Source of the DNA: a virus
Virus record (IMG/VR): IMGVR_UViG_3300032050_000516
Span: 1-31,881 of that record
Length of the DNA: 31,881 bases
Reading direction: 5' to 3' (one strand)
A model generated the notes under the pieces. The model was not told the DNA's origin. It saw only the letters and a program-made list of their open reading frames with translations, and made no database searches. Of the stretch, positions 8,596 through 17,346 are shown piece by piece. Position numbers and translations under genes: made by a program. Each line of letters starts with the position of its first letter. Position 1 is the stretch's first letter.

Positions 8596-11500
8596 TTATA
8601 GTGGATCACAACTTCCTCCTACACAAATCAAAACTGATAATACTTCACCATTACTATCTATTTCAGCAATCCTGAATGGACCAGTTGTCGTATCTGTGGA
8701 AACATCAGAATAAGCTATAAACCCTGAACCAGTAATTCCATAAATGAAACTTCCAATCGTAATACCCAAATATGAACTTGTTGCTGTTGTTAAAGTTGTA
8801 ATGTTATAGTTCGTATTACAATAATCCGAACAGGTTGCTCTTACCGCTCCGTGAGTATAAATTGTTGGTTGTGAGGTCACACTAGGGGTCGGTGTTTGTG
8901 TTCTTGTGTTGGTTGGGGTTGTGGTTGGCGTCACAGGTGGTGATGCAGATAAACTGACAGTTGGTGTTTGAGTAGGTGTTGGAGTTGCTGTTGGAGTTGG
9001 TGAAGGACAAACACTAAACAAGGACATAGCGCCGTCAGCATCAACTTGGAACACTTCACCACCACCAACGGACTTGAACCATTTCGAGTTTCCATTAAAC
9101 TCATTAGCAGGTATAAATGTGGTGCTTGTGTATAATGATAAACCATAAGTAATTGCTGCTTCTTGGAATGATGTTATACCAGCTTGTGCTACATAGACCG
9201 TGATTTGATTACAAACACCATCACAAGCTTCTGTGCTGCTATTCCATCCGATTGACCCCGTGTCTGTGCAGAGTTGTAAAGGTGTAAAATTGGTTGGTGT
9301 AGATGTTTGTGTCGGAGTCATAGTTGGTGTTTGTGTAGATGTCTGTGTCGGAGTATTACTTGGTGTCTGTGTCTGTGTTGGTGTTTGTGTTGCAGTATTA
9401 CTTGGTGTTTGTGTTGCAGTATTACTTGGTGTTTGTGTCTGTGTTGGTGTTTGTGTAGCAGTATTACTCGGGGTTTGTGTAGCAGTATTACTCGGAGTCT
9501 GTGTTGGACTTGGTGTTTGTGTAGCAGTATTACTCGGGGTTTGAGTTGGGGTATTACTTGGGGTTTGAGTTGGTGAAGAGGTTGTGGTTGGGGTATTACT
9601 TGGTGTATTGGTTGGTGTATTGGTTGGTGTTGGTGTTGGCGTTGGCGTAGGACATATTCCCCTATCTGTCGCTGTGAATGAATTGACACCATATATTCTA
9701 ACAGGAACGGTCAAAGAACATACGAAAACAATAGACAACGGTGTCATTTCAACATCCACAGTTTGATTAGTCTGACAATCTGTATATCTGAACCCAAGTG
9801 TTCCCGAATTAGAAGAGTTTTCACATTCATAGTTTATACACTGAACCACAGGTGATGGGGTTTGTGATGGGGTTTGTGATGGGGTTTGACTTGGGGTTCC
9901 CGTATTGGTTGGTGTTGAAGTAGGTGTTGAAGTAGGTGTTGAAGTAGGTGTTGGTGTTTGAGTTACAGTAGCAGTCGGTGTTGTACCAAGACTAGCTGTA
10001 ATACTTGGAGTTGGAGTTTGTGTTGGACTAGCAGTTATACTTGGAGTTGGAGTTTGTGTTGGGGTTTTTGTATTAGTTGGAGTTTGTGTTGGACTAGCAG
10101 TTATACTTGCAGTTGGAGTTTGTGTTGGGGTTTTTGTATTAGTTGGAGTTTGTGTTGGACTAGCAGTTATACTCGCAGTTGGACTAGAAGTAATCGATGG
10201 AGTTGCAGTTGGTGACGGTGTTTGAGTCGGGGTTAGGAACTGCGTTACTGTTGGTGTTGGTGTTGGAGTTTGAGATGGTGTCGAACTTGGCGCAGGTGGA
10301 ACAACAGAACCATTCTGCACTACATTCAATGCCGTGAAACCAGTACAATTACAATCAGAATAAGCATTTACAAAGTTTGGAGTAAACCCTGAAGAAATGT
10401 AATAATGTTGATAATTGTTATTACTACTGTAAGCCCCTTGAGTCACCTGATGACAACCCAACGCATTCAAGTCATCATCGTATAATGTTACATAATTTCC
10501 TATGTAAGCATATAAGTTATAGTTCAAGTCAGAATTACTATATCTTGTAGCACCACCCGCACAAGGTATTAAGTCATAATAAAGAACTCTATGTTCGTCA
10601 TAGGTTTTTGTAAGTTTGACTAATTCCAAATCACAAAGGGAAGGTTCCAATAAGTTGAACCCATCTATTTTGTTTATTCTAAATAATGAGTTTTTGATTA
10701 ATATTTTTTCATCATATAAAAGTGATTTCACCTCATTTGGGGTAAGGTATATTTTGACTTTGTATATCTTGTTTTCAGGACTGATTAAGTCCTCAATATA
10801 ATCTTTGTAATAGATGTCATATAAGTCCTCTGCAACGAACTCAAACTCTCTCGGTTGAATGGTAGTAAGGTCTTCCCCTCTGAAGTTAATATAATGAGAA
10901 AAACCACTATAATTAAAAGGATAAGTTGTAAACCTATTGATGTTGGTAAATCTTGTCTGTGGATATAATGTTCCAAATGACTTCATATACCAAGTTTGTA
11001 ATTCTGTTGTACCAGTACCAATGAAACCATAGTTTAATGATGGTAAAGTCAATCCCCTAAATACAACACGAGGTAATATCTTGAATGGTTGGAACTGTTG
11101 TAAAGTCGTTCCCGAAACATCAGTATTTTTGATTTTTGAAAATGATGACAGAGTTAAATAGTTTGATGTTACAGCATTGATTGTAATATCAATAGGAGAC
11201 GAGAATATGTATGTGAACTTTGTATTTGAGTTTTTATATGGAATGTTAAGATTGATTTTATCAGTTCCAAAAACTTTATTGGATGCCGAGTTGAAATCTT
11301 GATTCGCATAATCTTGGTCTAACCTAAACTCAAAATCTAGTGTTCCATTTATTAAAGATGTTGTTGGGGATAATGATTGTAGTTGGTTATAATCCACTTT
11401 TGTAGTCCAATCTAATACCTCACCCTTTCCAAAGTAATCTACAATAGGTTCAATTATTAAAGTGTTTGGTTTGTCAGGACTTGGGACAACAACCAAGTTG

Positions 11501-13005
11501 AAATACCTGTTTATAGATGTAATGAAATCAATTTGTTTATAATCATTATCGGGGAACTCCAACGAATAATCAAATGTCTGACCTGATACTAAAAATCTTG
11601 GCCCATTGAATATCTCAAACTTGAAGTTTGATACTGTTGCGTTTGTTCCAAAGAAATAAAATTGTAAATCAGTATTACCTGTCAAATTGAAAGCTCTTGT
11701 GAACTCAACTTGTGTCGTTGATGTTTCATTATTACAAAGTCCATCTCCCCTAAGTTCCGCAGTAGTAGTATAATCATTATAAAATAGTGATACATCAGAA
11801 GTAGTTTCATTACTGACTGTCCCATTACCACTTGTAATTCCAAGAAACGTACCAACTTCGGTATATGGGAGACCTATGTCTACACTTGGAATGAATCCAA
11901 CGACCTCATTACCAGATGAATTGACGTATAAATAATTCAAGTCACCAGGACCAGTATTGATGATAGTAAATCCACAACCACTAAAAAGATTTCTCTGTAA
12001 TGTATAACTAAACTTGAATGTGTATTCTCCCGCAAAAATTGTAGGGAAATTGATAAACTCTGTCGTTGCTGATAGATTAAGAGTATTACAAATTACTACT
12101 GAACTTGGATTTGTAGAAGCACTTTGTGGAGTGGTGGAAAAAAAGAATCCAAGATTTTCATAAGTATAACAAGGTATTATAGAGTTTCTTGAATATATTG
12201 TTTCATCTAAAAACTTCAGAGGTAAGTAAAATCTCTCAAAATAAGATGTATTAAAGAAATCAGATTGTATCTCATACCCCGCATCACGAACTATACTTGA
12301 ATATAATTCTTTGATTTGTAGTGTTGGCTTGAAATAATAATCATTTACTGGTGTCCCTGTAAAATCGAAATGACCGATTTTTGGGGTATAAGTCAGTCCT
12401 GATAAATCCGAGAACTCCACCAAAGGTGTAATTAAAGGATTAATAAACGCAGAATTACCAGAGTATTCATAACCAATATTATAAAGACCCCACATCGTCT
12501 TACCATTTTGATATGAATAGTTTGTAGCACCTGTTATTGGAAATAGGTTATAATCTACATTTGATTGTAGTATAACATCTTCTGTAAATGGGTGTGATAA
12601 ATGTGATAGGTCAGTTTGTCTCAAAAACTTATCCCCGATATTTGCTGCTAAATTACCGACCTGATTATAGAATGTAGCCTGATAGGTGAAATCTTCACCT
12701 TCAATAGAAACCCCATCTAATCGAATATTTCCAACCAGTATCTCATAACCATCCCAAGATATAATCGCATCAAACTTGTCGTTGGGGTCAAAGTCCAAAG
12801 GAACAGAATTAACATCATAATAATAATTGAATATGTCGTTATTATTCTTTGTTCCTGGTAAAGTGAATGATTTGGAATAACCTGAGTTTTTTGATGTTAT
12901 GTCTTGAATTTCCCCAACAGAAAAAGACATCAATATGTCTTCATCATCAAACAAATCCAAATATTTGTGAACACCTGATATTACAGTCCTGATTCTTAAA
13001 CTCAT
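8596..13005 (-). CDS. Large tail-tip/baseplate protein with C-terminal PT-linked modules
   Basis: This is the largest protein, at 1469 aa. Residues 1-~900 form a structural region. It begins MSLRIRTVISGVHKYLDLFD and includes FSVGEIQDITSKNSGYSKSF, an N-terminal signature I associate with tail-tip proteins of Bacteroidota phages. After residue ~905 come a Pro/Thr linker (~905-1048), a Cys module (~1049-1117, CINYEC to GICP), a linker (~1118-1235), a second module (~1237-1333, CTDTG to LFSVCP), a linker, and a final four-Cys module (~1381-1468). The last two modules have paralogues in the tail terminator and the 468-aa protein. It overlaps the upstream gene by one base (TAATG). It is probably the tail hub with receptor-binding extensions. 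Confidence 0.75.
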   Translation of the reverse strand: MSLRIRTVISGVHKYLDLFDDEDILMSFSVGEIQDITSKNSGYSKSFTLPGTKNNNDIFNYYYDVNSVPLDFDPNDKFDAIISWDGYEILVGNIRLDGVSIEGEDFTYQATFYNQVGNLAANIGDKFLRQTDLSHLSHPFTEDVILQSNVDYNLFPITGATNYSYQNGKTMWGLYNIGYEYSGNSAFINPLITPLVEFSDLSGLTYTPKIGHFDFTGTPVNDYYFKPTLQIKELYSSIVRDAGYEIQSDFFNTSYFERFYLPLKFLDETIYSRNSIIPCYTYENLGFFFSTTPQSASTNPSSVVICNTLNLSATTEFINFPTIFAGEYTFKFSYTLQRNLFSGCGFTIINTGPGDLNYLYVNSSGNEVVGFIPSVDIGLPYTEVGTFLGITSGNGTVSNETTSDVSLFYNDYTTTAELRGDGLCNNETSTTQVEFTRAFNLTGNTDLQFYFFGTNATVSNFKFEIFNGPRFLVSGQTFDYSLEFPDNDYKQIDFITSINRYFNLVVVPSPDKPNTLIIEPIVDYFGKGEVLDWTTKVDYNQLQSLSPTTSLINGTLDFEFRLDQDYANQDFNSASNKVFGTDKINLNIPYKNSNTKFTYIFSSPIDITINAVTSNYLTLSSFSKIKNTDVSGTTLQQFQPFKILPRVVFRGLTLPSLNYGFIGTGTTELQTWYMKSFGTLYPQTRFTNINRFTTYPFNYSGFSHYINFRGEDLTTIQPREFEFVAEDLYDIYYKDYIEDLISPENKIYKVKIYLTPNEVKSLLYDEKILIKNSLFRINKIDGFNLLEPSLCDLELVKLTKTYDEHRVLYYDLIPCAGGATRYSNSDLNYNLYAYIGNYVTLYDDDLNALGCHQVTQGAYSSNNNYQHYYISSGFTPNFVNAYSDCNCTGFTALNVVQNGSVVPPAPSSTPSQTPTPTPTVTQFLTPTQTPSPTATPSITSSPTASITASPTQTPTNTKTPTQTPTASITASPTQTPTNTKTPTQTPTPSITASPTQTPTPSITASLGTTPTATVTQTPTPTSTPTSTPTSTPTNTGTPSQTPSQTPSQTPSPVVQCINYECENSSNSGTLGFRYTDCQTNQTVDVEMTPLSIVFVCSLTVPVRIYGVNSFTATDRGICPTPTPTPTPTNTPTNTPSNTPTTTSSPTQTPSNTPTQTPSNTATQTPSPTQTPSNTATQTPSNTATQTPTQTQTPSNTATQTPSNTATQTPTQTQTPSNTPTQTSTQTPTMTPTQTSTPTNFTPLQLCTDTGSIGWNSSTEACDGVCNQITVYVAQAGITSFQEAAITYGLSLYTSTTFIPANEFNGNSKWFKSVGGGEVFQVDADGAMSLFSVCPSPTPTATPTPTQTPTVSLSASPPVTPTTTPTNTRTQTPTPSVTSQPTIYTHGAVRATCSDYCNTNYNITTLTTATSSYLGITIGSFIYGITGSGFIAYSDVSTDTTTGPFRIAEIDSNGEVLSVLICVGGSCDPL
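9300..9652. repeat. PT-linker coding repeats (24-bp units)
   Basis: This in-frame repeat tract in the 1469-aa gene encodes SNTATQTP-type octapeptides (24-bp units) mixed with TQTQTP. The minus (coding) strand is almost free of G. The plus strand is a GT-rich tract that produces several false reading frames. Confidence 0.8.
9858..10290. repeat. PT-linker coding repeats (longer units)
   Basis: This is a second in-frame repeat tract in the 1469-aa gene. It contains at least two long near-identical units coding TASPTQTPTNTKTPTQTP and shorter TPSQTPSQTP units. It separates the structural body from the first Cys module. A third, shorter tract lies at about 8870-9000. Confidence 0.8.
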
Positions 13006-14681
13006 TAGTAAGGTAAATTATATTGTCTATAAGGGGTTAATTTCAATTCAAGTTCGTATTGGAATACTCTGTCGTATTTCTGTTGATACTTTTTAACTTC
13101 TTTATTCAACACTTGTACTGGTATTAGATATGGATAGATGAGTGGTTGGTTATTCTCTGGCGTCCAATCATCTTTAATTACATATACAGTTGGGGAGGTA
13201 ATCAATTCTTCAATTATATCCACATCATTCTGTTTGACAAAGTTAGAAGCAACAGTCATAAACTCCACAGCATCACCATAGTAAACTGTTTCAGAGGAAT
13301 CATAACTCTGCATATTCCATATTGTAGAATTAAGTGTTTTTTGAGACCCGTATATCTTTTTACTTGGGGTCTTAGCGTATTGACTTTTCTTGGTGAAGGT
13401 GAATGTATCCCATACCCCATTTCTATTGATAAACAAGAAATTGACAGGGTCATTGAAACACTCCTCACCCATCATCTTATATTGTACTATCTCTGATACA
13501 CCATTAGAATAATTTGTATCGCAGTTTCCACTTGATAGGAATATTGCAACATCGCTATTCGTCCTGAATAAAGGGCTTTGTTTCCAATTAACATATGCTA
13601 TTCTTTGACCTAAAAATGAATTATAACCTGTTGGATTTTGAGTGTATGAAATCGGTTGTGAATATATGACATCATAATTAGGTTGTGTATTTGGTTCTGT
13701 CTTTTGTAAGATACTCACAGAATTAATTAATGATGAGTTATTGAATAATTCGTTCTCCCCAAACATAAACCCTAACACAATAGGACAATTATAATAATGA
13801 CTTCTGAATCTAGTTTGGATTGGGGAACCATTCAAGATTGTCATAGGGATTGTGTCTTGACCGAATGTACCCATAAACCTACCTGCTATGTTGAATGGAA
13901 CAACCCCACTATTCATAGCGAAGTCATATACCTTTGTGTTCCAATAGTTATATTCACCATTCAAGTTTATACCTGAATAGTAGTAAGTTAATGCAGGGTT
14001 ATTAGATACACCATATCTTTTGTTGTCTTGAACACCAGGCCATACCATCACTCCATAAGGTTGAGTTGCAGCACTCGCTGGACTCATAGTTGGTCCTGTG
14101 AACCCTGAATAAACCCCGTAGTTCGTTTCATCTATGATAATGGTAGTTGTCCCTCCACTTGTATATTGAACCCCAAATATCAAACGATATTCATTAACGT
14201 GATAGATATTCTCGAATCCTACATAACCCCCGTTGAAACCATTAGAAAAACTTATGAAGTTTATAGGTAAATTATTTATCGTTGCTTGTGATGTTTCTTC
14301 ATCAATATTGATTAATGAACTATTCGTTACAGATACAGCATAAGGGTCTGACTCACCAAAACCAGTGTTCGTATTGTAAATCATAGACATATTACGAGGG
14401 TTTGGTTTTACTATATTTCTAATGATTGTTTCAACATTAAAGATACAATTTCCATACTCGTTGGAGGGGATTAATAACCTTCCTATTTTACCAAACTCTT
14501 GTGTTGACCCTGTGGTATTGTTCGGACCTAGATCGTTCTTATATGGGTTCTTATAGATGTCTACAACCAATCTTATATCGGTGTATGCAGAATAACTATT
14601 TAATGCCACATTCCAAGTATGGTCGGAGTGTGTCTCCGTCACAGATAATGGGGCTTGTAATAATGTTAAATTGAAGCTCAT
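13005..14681 (-). CDS. Tail protein, probable distal tail/tail-tip component
   Basis: This 558-aa protein starts MSFNLTLLQAPLSVTETHSD and ends LELKLTPYRQYNLPY. The sequence is rich in Asn, Tyr, Ser and Gly with alternating beta-type strands and no obvious enzyme motif. The C-terminus (YLIPVQVLNKEVKKYQQKYD) is charged and probably docks to a partner. It lies between the neck protein and the 1469-aa tail-tip protein, with a one-base overlap to the latter, so the two are translationally coupled and probably assemble together. It may be a distal-tail (Dit-like) or baseplate protein. The assignment rests mainly on position. Confidence 0.55.
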   Translation of the reverse strand: MSFNLTLLQAPLSVTETHSDHTWNVALNSYSAYTDIRLVVDIYKNPYKNDLGPNNTTGSTQEFGKIGRLLIPSNEYGNCIFNVETIIRNIVKPNPRNMSMIYNTNTGFGESDPYAVSVTNSSLINIDEETSQATINNLPINFISFSNGFNGGYVGFENIYHVNEYRLIFGVQYTSGGTTTIIIDETNYGVYSGFTGPTMSPASAATQPYGVMVWPGVQDNKRYGVSNNPALTYYYSGINLNGEYNYWNTKVYDFAMNSGVVPFNIAGRFMGTFGQDTIPMTILNGSPIQTRFRSHYYNCPIVLGFMFGENELFNNSSLINSVSILQKTEPNTQPNYDVIYSQPISYTQNPTGYNSFLGQRIAYVNWKQSPLFRTNSDVAIFLSSGNCDTNYSNGVSEIVQYKMMGEECFNDPVNFLFINRNGVWDTFTFTKKSQYAKTPSKKIYGSQKTLNSTIWNMQSYDSSETVYYGDAVEFMTVASNFVKQNDVDIIEELITSPTVYVIKDDWTPENNQPLIYPYLIPVQVLNKEVKKYQQKYDRVFQYELELKLTPYRQYNLPY

Positions 14682-14682
14682 T

Positions 14683-15240
14683 TTATTTCGATGGTATTTC
14701 TTTATTTAATGTTCTGATAATGAAGTTTTCAACATCGTTTCCAATCGCATTGTATAATCTCTCAAAATCATCTCTAAACTCAGCTGGAGGATTCATTAAA
14801 ACATCTTCCAATGAATCATAGGCTTTATCATAAATATTGGTTCTTCTAATACCAAACTTATGTATGTTCTTTTGTATGGCGAATGCTAAAGATAATTGAC
14901 TACCTTTCACAAATCGTCCTTTCTCATCTCGTCTTCGTATTCCCCTAATTTTTATCCAATCCAATAATGCTTTGATTGGAACAAACTTACCACCTTTTCT
15001 TCTACCTAAATTAACATACTTGAAATAGTCCATATACTCAACTTCAAGCATTAGTCCCTCAGGTGTTTCTTTTACCTTTGTTTTTATACTATTCAATAAT
15101 TTACCTGATGCAACTTTATTCGACACACCCCTAACATTCGGGTTTCCAAAGGGGTATATTTTTGCCTTTATCTTTTGTCTATAAAAAGCTGCAAACATAT
15201 TTCCTAATTGTTCGAGTTGTTCTTCAGTTAATTCCCACAT
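14683..15240 (-). CDS. Tail completion/neck protein (HK97 gp10-like)
   Basis: This 185-aa protein contains a region (~65-140) with YFKYVNLGRRKGGKFVP, RRRDEKGRFVKGSQLS and FAIQKNIHKFGIRRTN. Residues like these occur in HK97 gp10-type head-tail joining proteins, where a small beta domain is followed by a basic loop. It follows the tail-terminator gene by 6 bp and precedes the next tail gene by 1 bp. It would act at the neck or top of the tail during joining. The match is by pattern only. Confidence 0.6.
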   Translation of the reverse strand: MWELTEEQLEQLGNMFAAFYRQKIKAKIYPFGNPNVRGVSNKVASGKLLNSIKTKVKETPEGLMLEVEYMDYFKYVNLGRRKGGKFVPIKALLDWIKIRGIRRRDEKGRFVKGSQLSLAFAIQKNIHKFGIRRTNIYDKAYDSLEDVLMNPPAEFRDDFERLYNAIGNDVENFIIRTLNKEIPSK

Positions 15241-15246
15241 AGTTTA

Positions 15247-16560
15247 TCAGGTTGGACAGGTTCCAAATAACGACATAGCCCCGTCATTATCTATTTGGAA
15301 TATTTCAGATTTATCGGTTGCTCCAAACCATAAAGAATTACCATCATATAAGTTTGCTGGTATAAAAACAGGTGTTGTGTAGATAGGTAGTCCGTAAGTT
15401 ATTGCTGCTTGTTGGAATGTGGTTACTCCTGTTTGTGAAATATAAACGGTGACTGGAGTACAAGTCCCCGAACAAATATCATTAGTAGAAGCAAATCCAT
15501 CAACTCCATTAGTAGTACATAAACTTAATACAGAATAGGGTAATGCTTGTGTTGGAGTTGGGGTACTAGTTGTTGTTGGGGTCGGACTTTGAGTATTTGT
15601 TGGTGTAGTAGTTGGGGTTGCAGTCGGTATGATTGGTAATATCAAATTGACAGGACAAGGACATCCACTCAAGGTATATCCCAACACATCAAACGATGAT
15701 ACGATTTCACCAGGTAATAACACAGGTGCTAAATTAAATTGGTGTTGATGTTCCCCGCTTAATATAGTTTCTTGACCTGTAAATATTGTTCCTAATGAAC
15801 CATACGCAGTTCCTGAAATAATGTAATTACAATTTGCTGTCGCAGCATCTGTAAAGTTTGGTTGATTCCATAGTATCAACTTAAACTTGGTATTTTCTGA
15901 TAATTGAACTTCAAGATACTGAGTTGTCACAGGACAAGTTGAAGTAGGTGTTTGTGTTGGTGTCGTTGTAGGTGTCTGTGTATTAGTTGGAGTATTAGTT
16001 GGTGTTGTTGTTTGAGTTGGAGTTGGTGAAACACAAGGGTCAGCAGGAAAATCATCAAATGCTGCCACACATCTATCCAAGTAAGTTTTGGTCTTGATTC
16101 TAATAGTTGCTGAATAACCACATAACAAATCCTCATATTGTTCGATGAATGGAACCATAGTCACAGCATCATCTAAATAATAGTATTCGTTGTAGTTTCC
16201 AAGTTTTTCGGTTACAGACAAACGGAACATAGATATAACATCATTCATAATCTGCAATGTATCAGACAATATGTCAGTCATATTATCCATATCTCGTTTC
16301 ATAATATCTGAAACAATCAAGTTAAACTCATAGGTCATAAACCCAAACTCTTGGATTACATTTGCAGGAACAACATATAAATACGGATAGTATGGGGCTT
16401 GGTCCGATAGGTTTACTTCTTTATCTCTTCTATCAACTTGATATGAGAACTCATCCAAATCCCCAAATCCATATGAGTTAATTTGTTTGTGTCTTTGAGC
16501 TAAAAGTTGGAAGTCATCAACTATGTTTTTTAGATTGAGACCATATATCGTTTTTGTCAT
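15247..16560 (-). CDS. Tail terminator-like protein carrying PT-linked surface modules
   Basis: In this 437-aa protein only residues 1-~176 (starting MTKTIYGLNLKNIVDDFQLL) look like a tail-completion/terminator domain, judged from its position before the neck protein and its size. After that come a Pro/Thr linker (~177-208), a module (~209-312) starting CPVTTQYLEVQL, a second linker (~313-340), and a C-terminal Cys module (~343-437). The last module shares AAITYGL, FIPAN and DGAMSLF with a module of the 1469-aa tail-tip protein. Adding display modules to such a normally small protein is unusual and would place adhesins at the head-tail junction. It overlaps the chaperone frameshift frame by 4 bp. 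Confidence 0.65.
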   Translation of the reverse strand: MTKTIYGLNLKNIVDDFQLLAQRHKQINSYGFGDLDEFSYQVDRRDKEVNLSDQAPYYPYLYVVPANVIQEFGFMTYEFNLIVSDIMKRDMDNMTDILSDTLQIMNDVISMFRLSVTEKLGNYNEYYYLDDAVTMVPFIEQYEDLLCGYSATIRIKTKTYLDRCVAAFDDFPADPCVSPTPTQTTTPTNTPTNTQTPTTTPTQTPTSTCPVTTQYLEVQLSENTKFKLILWNQPNFTDAATANCNYIISGTAYGSLGTIFTGQETILSGEHQHQFNLAPVLLPGEIVSSFDVLGYTLSGCPCPVNLILPIIPTATPTTTPTNTQSPTPTTTSTPTPTQALPYSVLSLCTTNGVDGFASTNDICSGTCTPVTVYISQTGVTTFQQAAITYGLPIYTTPVFIPANLYDGNSLWFGATDKSEIFQIDNDGAMSLFGTCPT

Positions 16561-16823
16561 TTTTGTTGTTTCATTTGTTTTTTAATCGCCTTCTCTTGTT
16601 CCGAACGTAAGTCAGAAAGGTACGAAAGATGGTTGAGACAAAGAATAAGGGGCTGACTAGTAATACTATTAACTTTCCAAACTTTGTCCTCCGAGAGTTG
16701 AGAAATCCAGATATAGTAACCCCAAAATTTTGAAAAACTATTATCACCTTTAACACCCTCGTCAACCACTTGTTCTCTGAATAGAGTTGCGAAAGACCTG
16801 ACAATCCCCTTTCTAAAGTCCAT
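16557..16823 (-). CDS. Tail assembly chaperone, -1 frameshift extension (gpT-like)
   Basis: This 88-codon frame begins MDFRKGIVRSFATLF directly after the U10 run, in the -1 frame of the upstream chaperone. It has its own ATG but no independent start signals. Its content (FWGYYIWISQLSEDKVWKV, LSYLSDLRSEQEKAI) is the Trp/Tyr-rich helical end I associate with the second half of tail chaperones. A slip on U10 would join it to 163 upstream codons. The alternative is a one-base sequencing error in the homopolymer, with eleven T giving one continuous frame. Confidence 0.6.
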   Translation of the reverse strand: MDFRKGIVRSFATLFREQVVDEGVKGDNSFSKFWGYYIWISQLSEDKVWKVNSITSQPLILCLNHLSYLSDLRSEQEKAIKKQMKQQK

Positions 16824-17314
16824 AAAAAAAAAACCGCACCTTCAATATATTTCATCGGAAGTTGCTTGAACTTTTCTATGTTTTTCTTGAAGTCAGCCTC
16901 ACCATACTTCTTACCTTTTTCTGTGTATAAATATGCGGCTAATTCATTTAGATTGGCTATTTTATAACTCTCGTCTTTCATAATGAAAGTGTCAATATCT
17001 ACAAACTGACCGAATGTAATATTTCCAAAATCCACTAGTTCATATTCAATACCCTCAAATGTTATGTTTCCATAAACCTTTTTTGTTTCTTGACCTATGT
17101 ATGACTCCAACATTTTACCACAAACCATAATAGATTGTGCGTCCCCATCTTTTACTTGCTCTGGTGTTAAGCCAGTCATCTCTGCAATCATTCTGATATA
17201 CACGTCTGTTTCATCGAGTATATCTTTGAACTTCATAATGTTTTGCCATTTCTCAATGGTCAACTCTTTGAGTTCGTATTTTTTCTTGTCGTATTCTATG
17301 TACGTTCCTGCCAT
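16571..17314 (-). CDS. Tail assembly chaperone, frame-0 product (gpG-like)
   Basis: This 247-aa frame starts MAGTYIEYDKKKYELKELT. Residues ~1-160 are a soluble, helical domain (ITFEGIEYELVDFGNITFGQ, QLPMKYIEGAVFF) typical of tail chaperones of Bacteroidota phages. At codon 162-164 the mRNA has ten U in a row. After this point frame 0 continues for 84 more codons with a hydrophobic then very basic end (KRRRLKNK). A -1 slip instead enters the 88-codon frame listed separately and yields a 252-aa fusion. It lies after the large terminase and before the tail terminator. Confidence 0.7.
   Translation of the reverse strand: MAGTYIEYDKKKYELKELTIEKWQNIMKFKDILDETDVYIRMIAEMTGLTPEQVKDGDAQSIMVCGKMLESYIGQETKKVYGNITFEGIEYELVDFGNITFGQFVDIDTFIMKDESYKIANLNELAAYLYTEKGKKYGEADFKKNIEKFKQLPMKYIEGAVFFLWTLERGLSGLSQLYSENKWLTRVLKVIIVFQNFGVTISGFLNSRRTKFGKLIVLLVSPLFFVSTIFRTFLTYVRNKRRRLKNK
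16824..16833 (-). promoter_or_regulatory. Slippery U10 frameshift site
   Basis: The plus strand has ten A (16824-16833), read as T10 in GTT TTT TTT TTA on the coding strand. A -1 shift gives GTT TTT TTT TTT ATG. It sits where tail chaperone genes of many tailed phages have a programmed frameshift. No clear downstream pseudoknot was worked out by eye. Confidence 0.6.
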
Positions 17315-17320
17315 ATATTT

Positions 17321-17329
17321 ATAAATATA
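17321..17329 (-). promoter_or_regulatory. TATATTTAT box before the tail chaperone gene
   Basis: The box ends 6 nt before the ATG at 17314 and lies in an AT-only stretch following the large-terminase stop. It shares a 19-nt flank with the site at 8570. It may be a promoter for the tail genes or a start-site element. Confidence 0.4.
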
Positions 17330-17346
17330 ATTTTTTTATAATCGTT

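Noticed and set aside
9233-9576. Plus-strand reading frames rich in Val/Cys/Gly or Cys/Trp opposite the PT linkers
   Set aside because: They are antisense shadows of GT-rich repeat DNA whose minus strand codes the linker; the composition is a by-product of the repeats. The same holds for frames at 7-267, 9584-9766, 9958-10215 and 31597-31875.
9318-9692. Minus-strand His/Gln/Leu-rich frame
   Set aside because: It is an out-of-frame reading of the same repeat tract that encodes SNTATQTP units in the real 1469-aa gene. The similar frame at 31518-31745 is rejected for the same reason.
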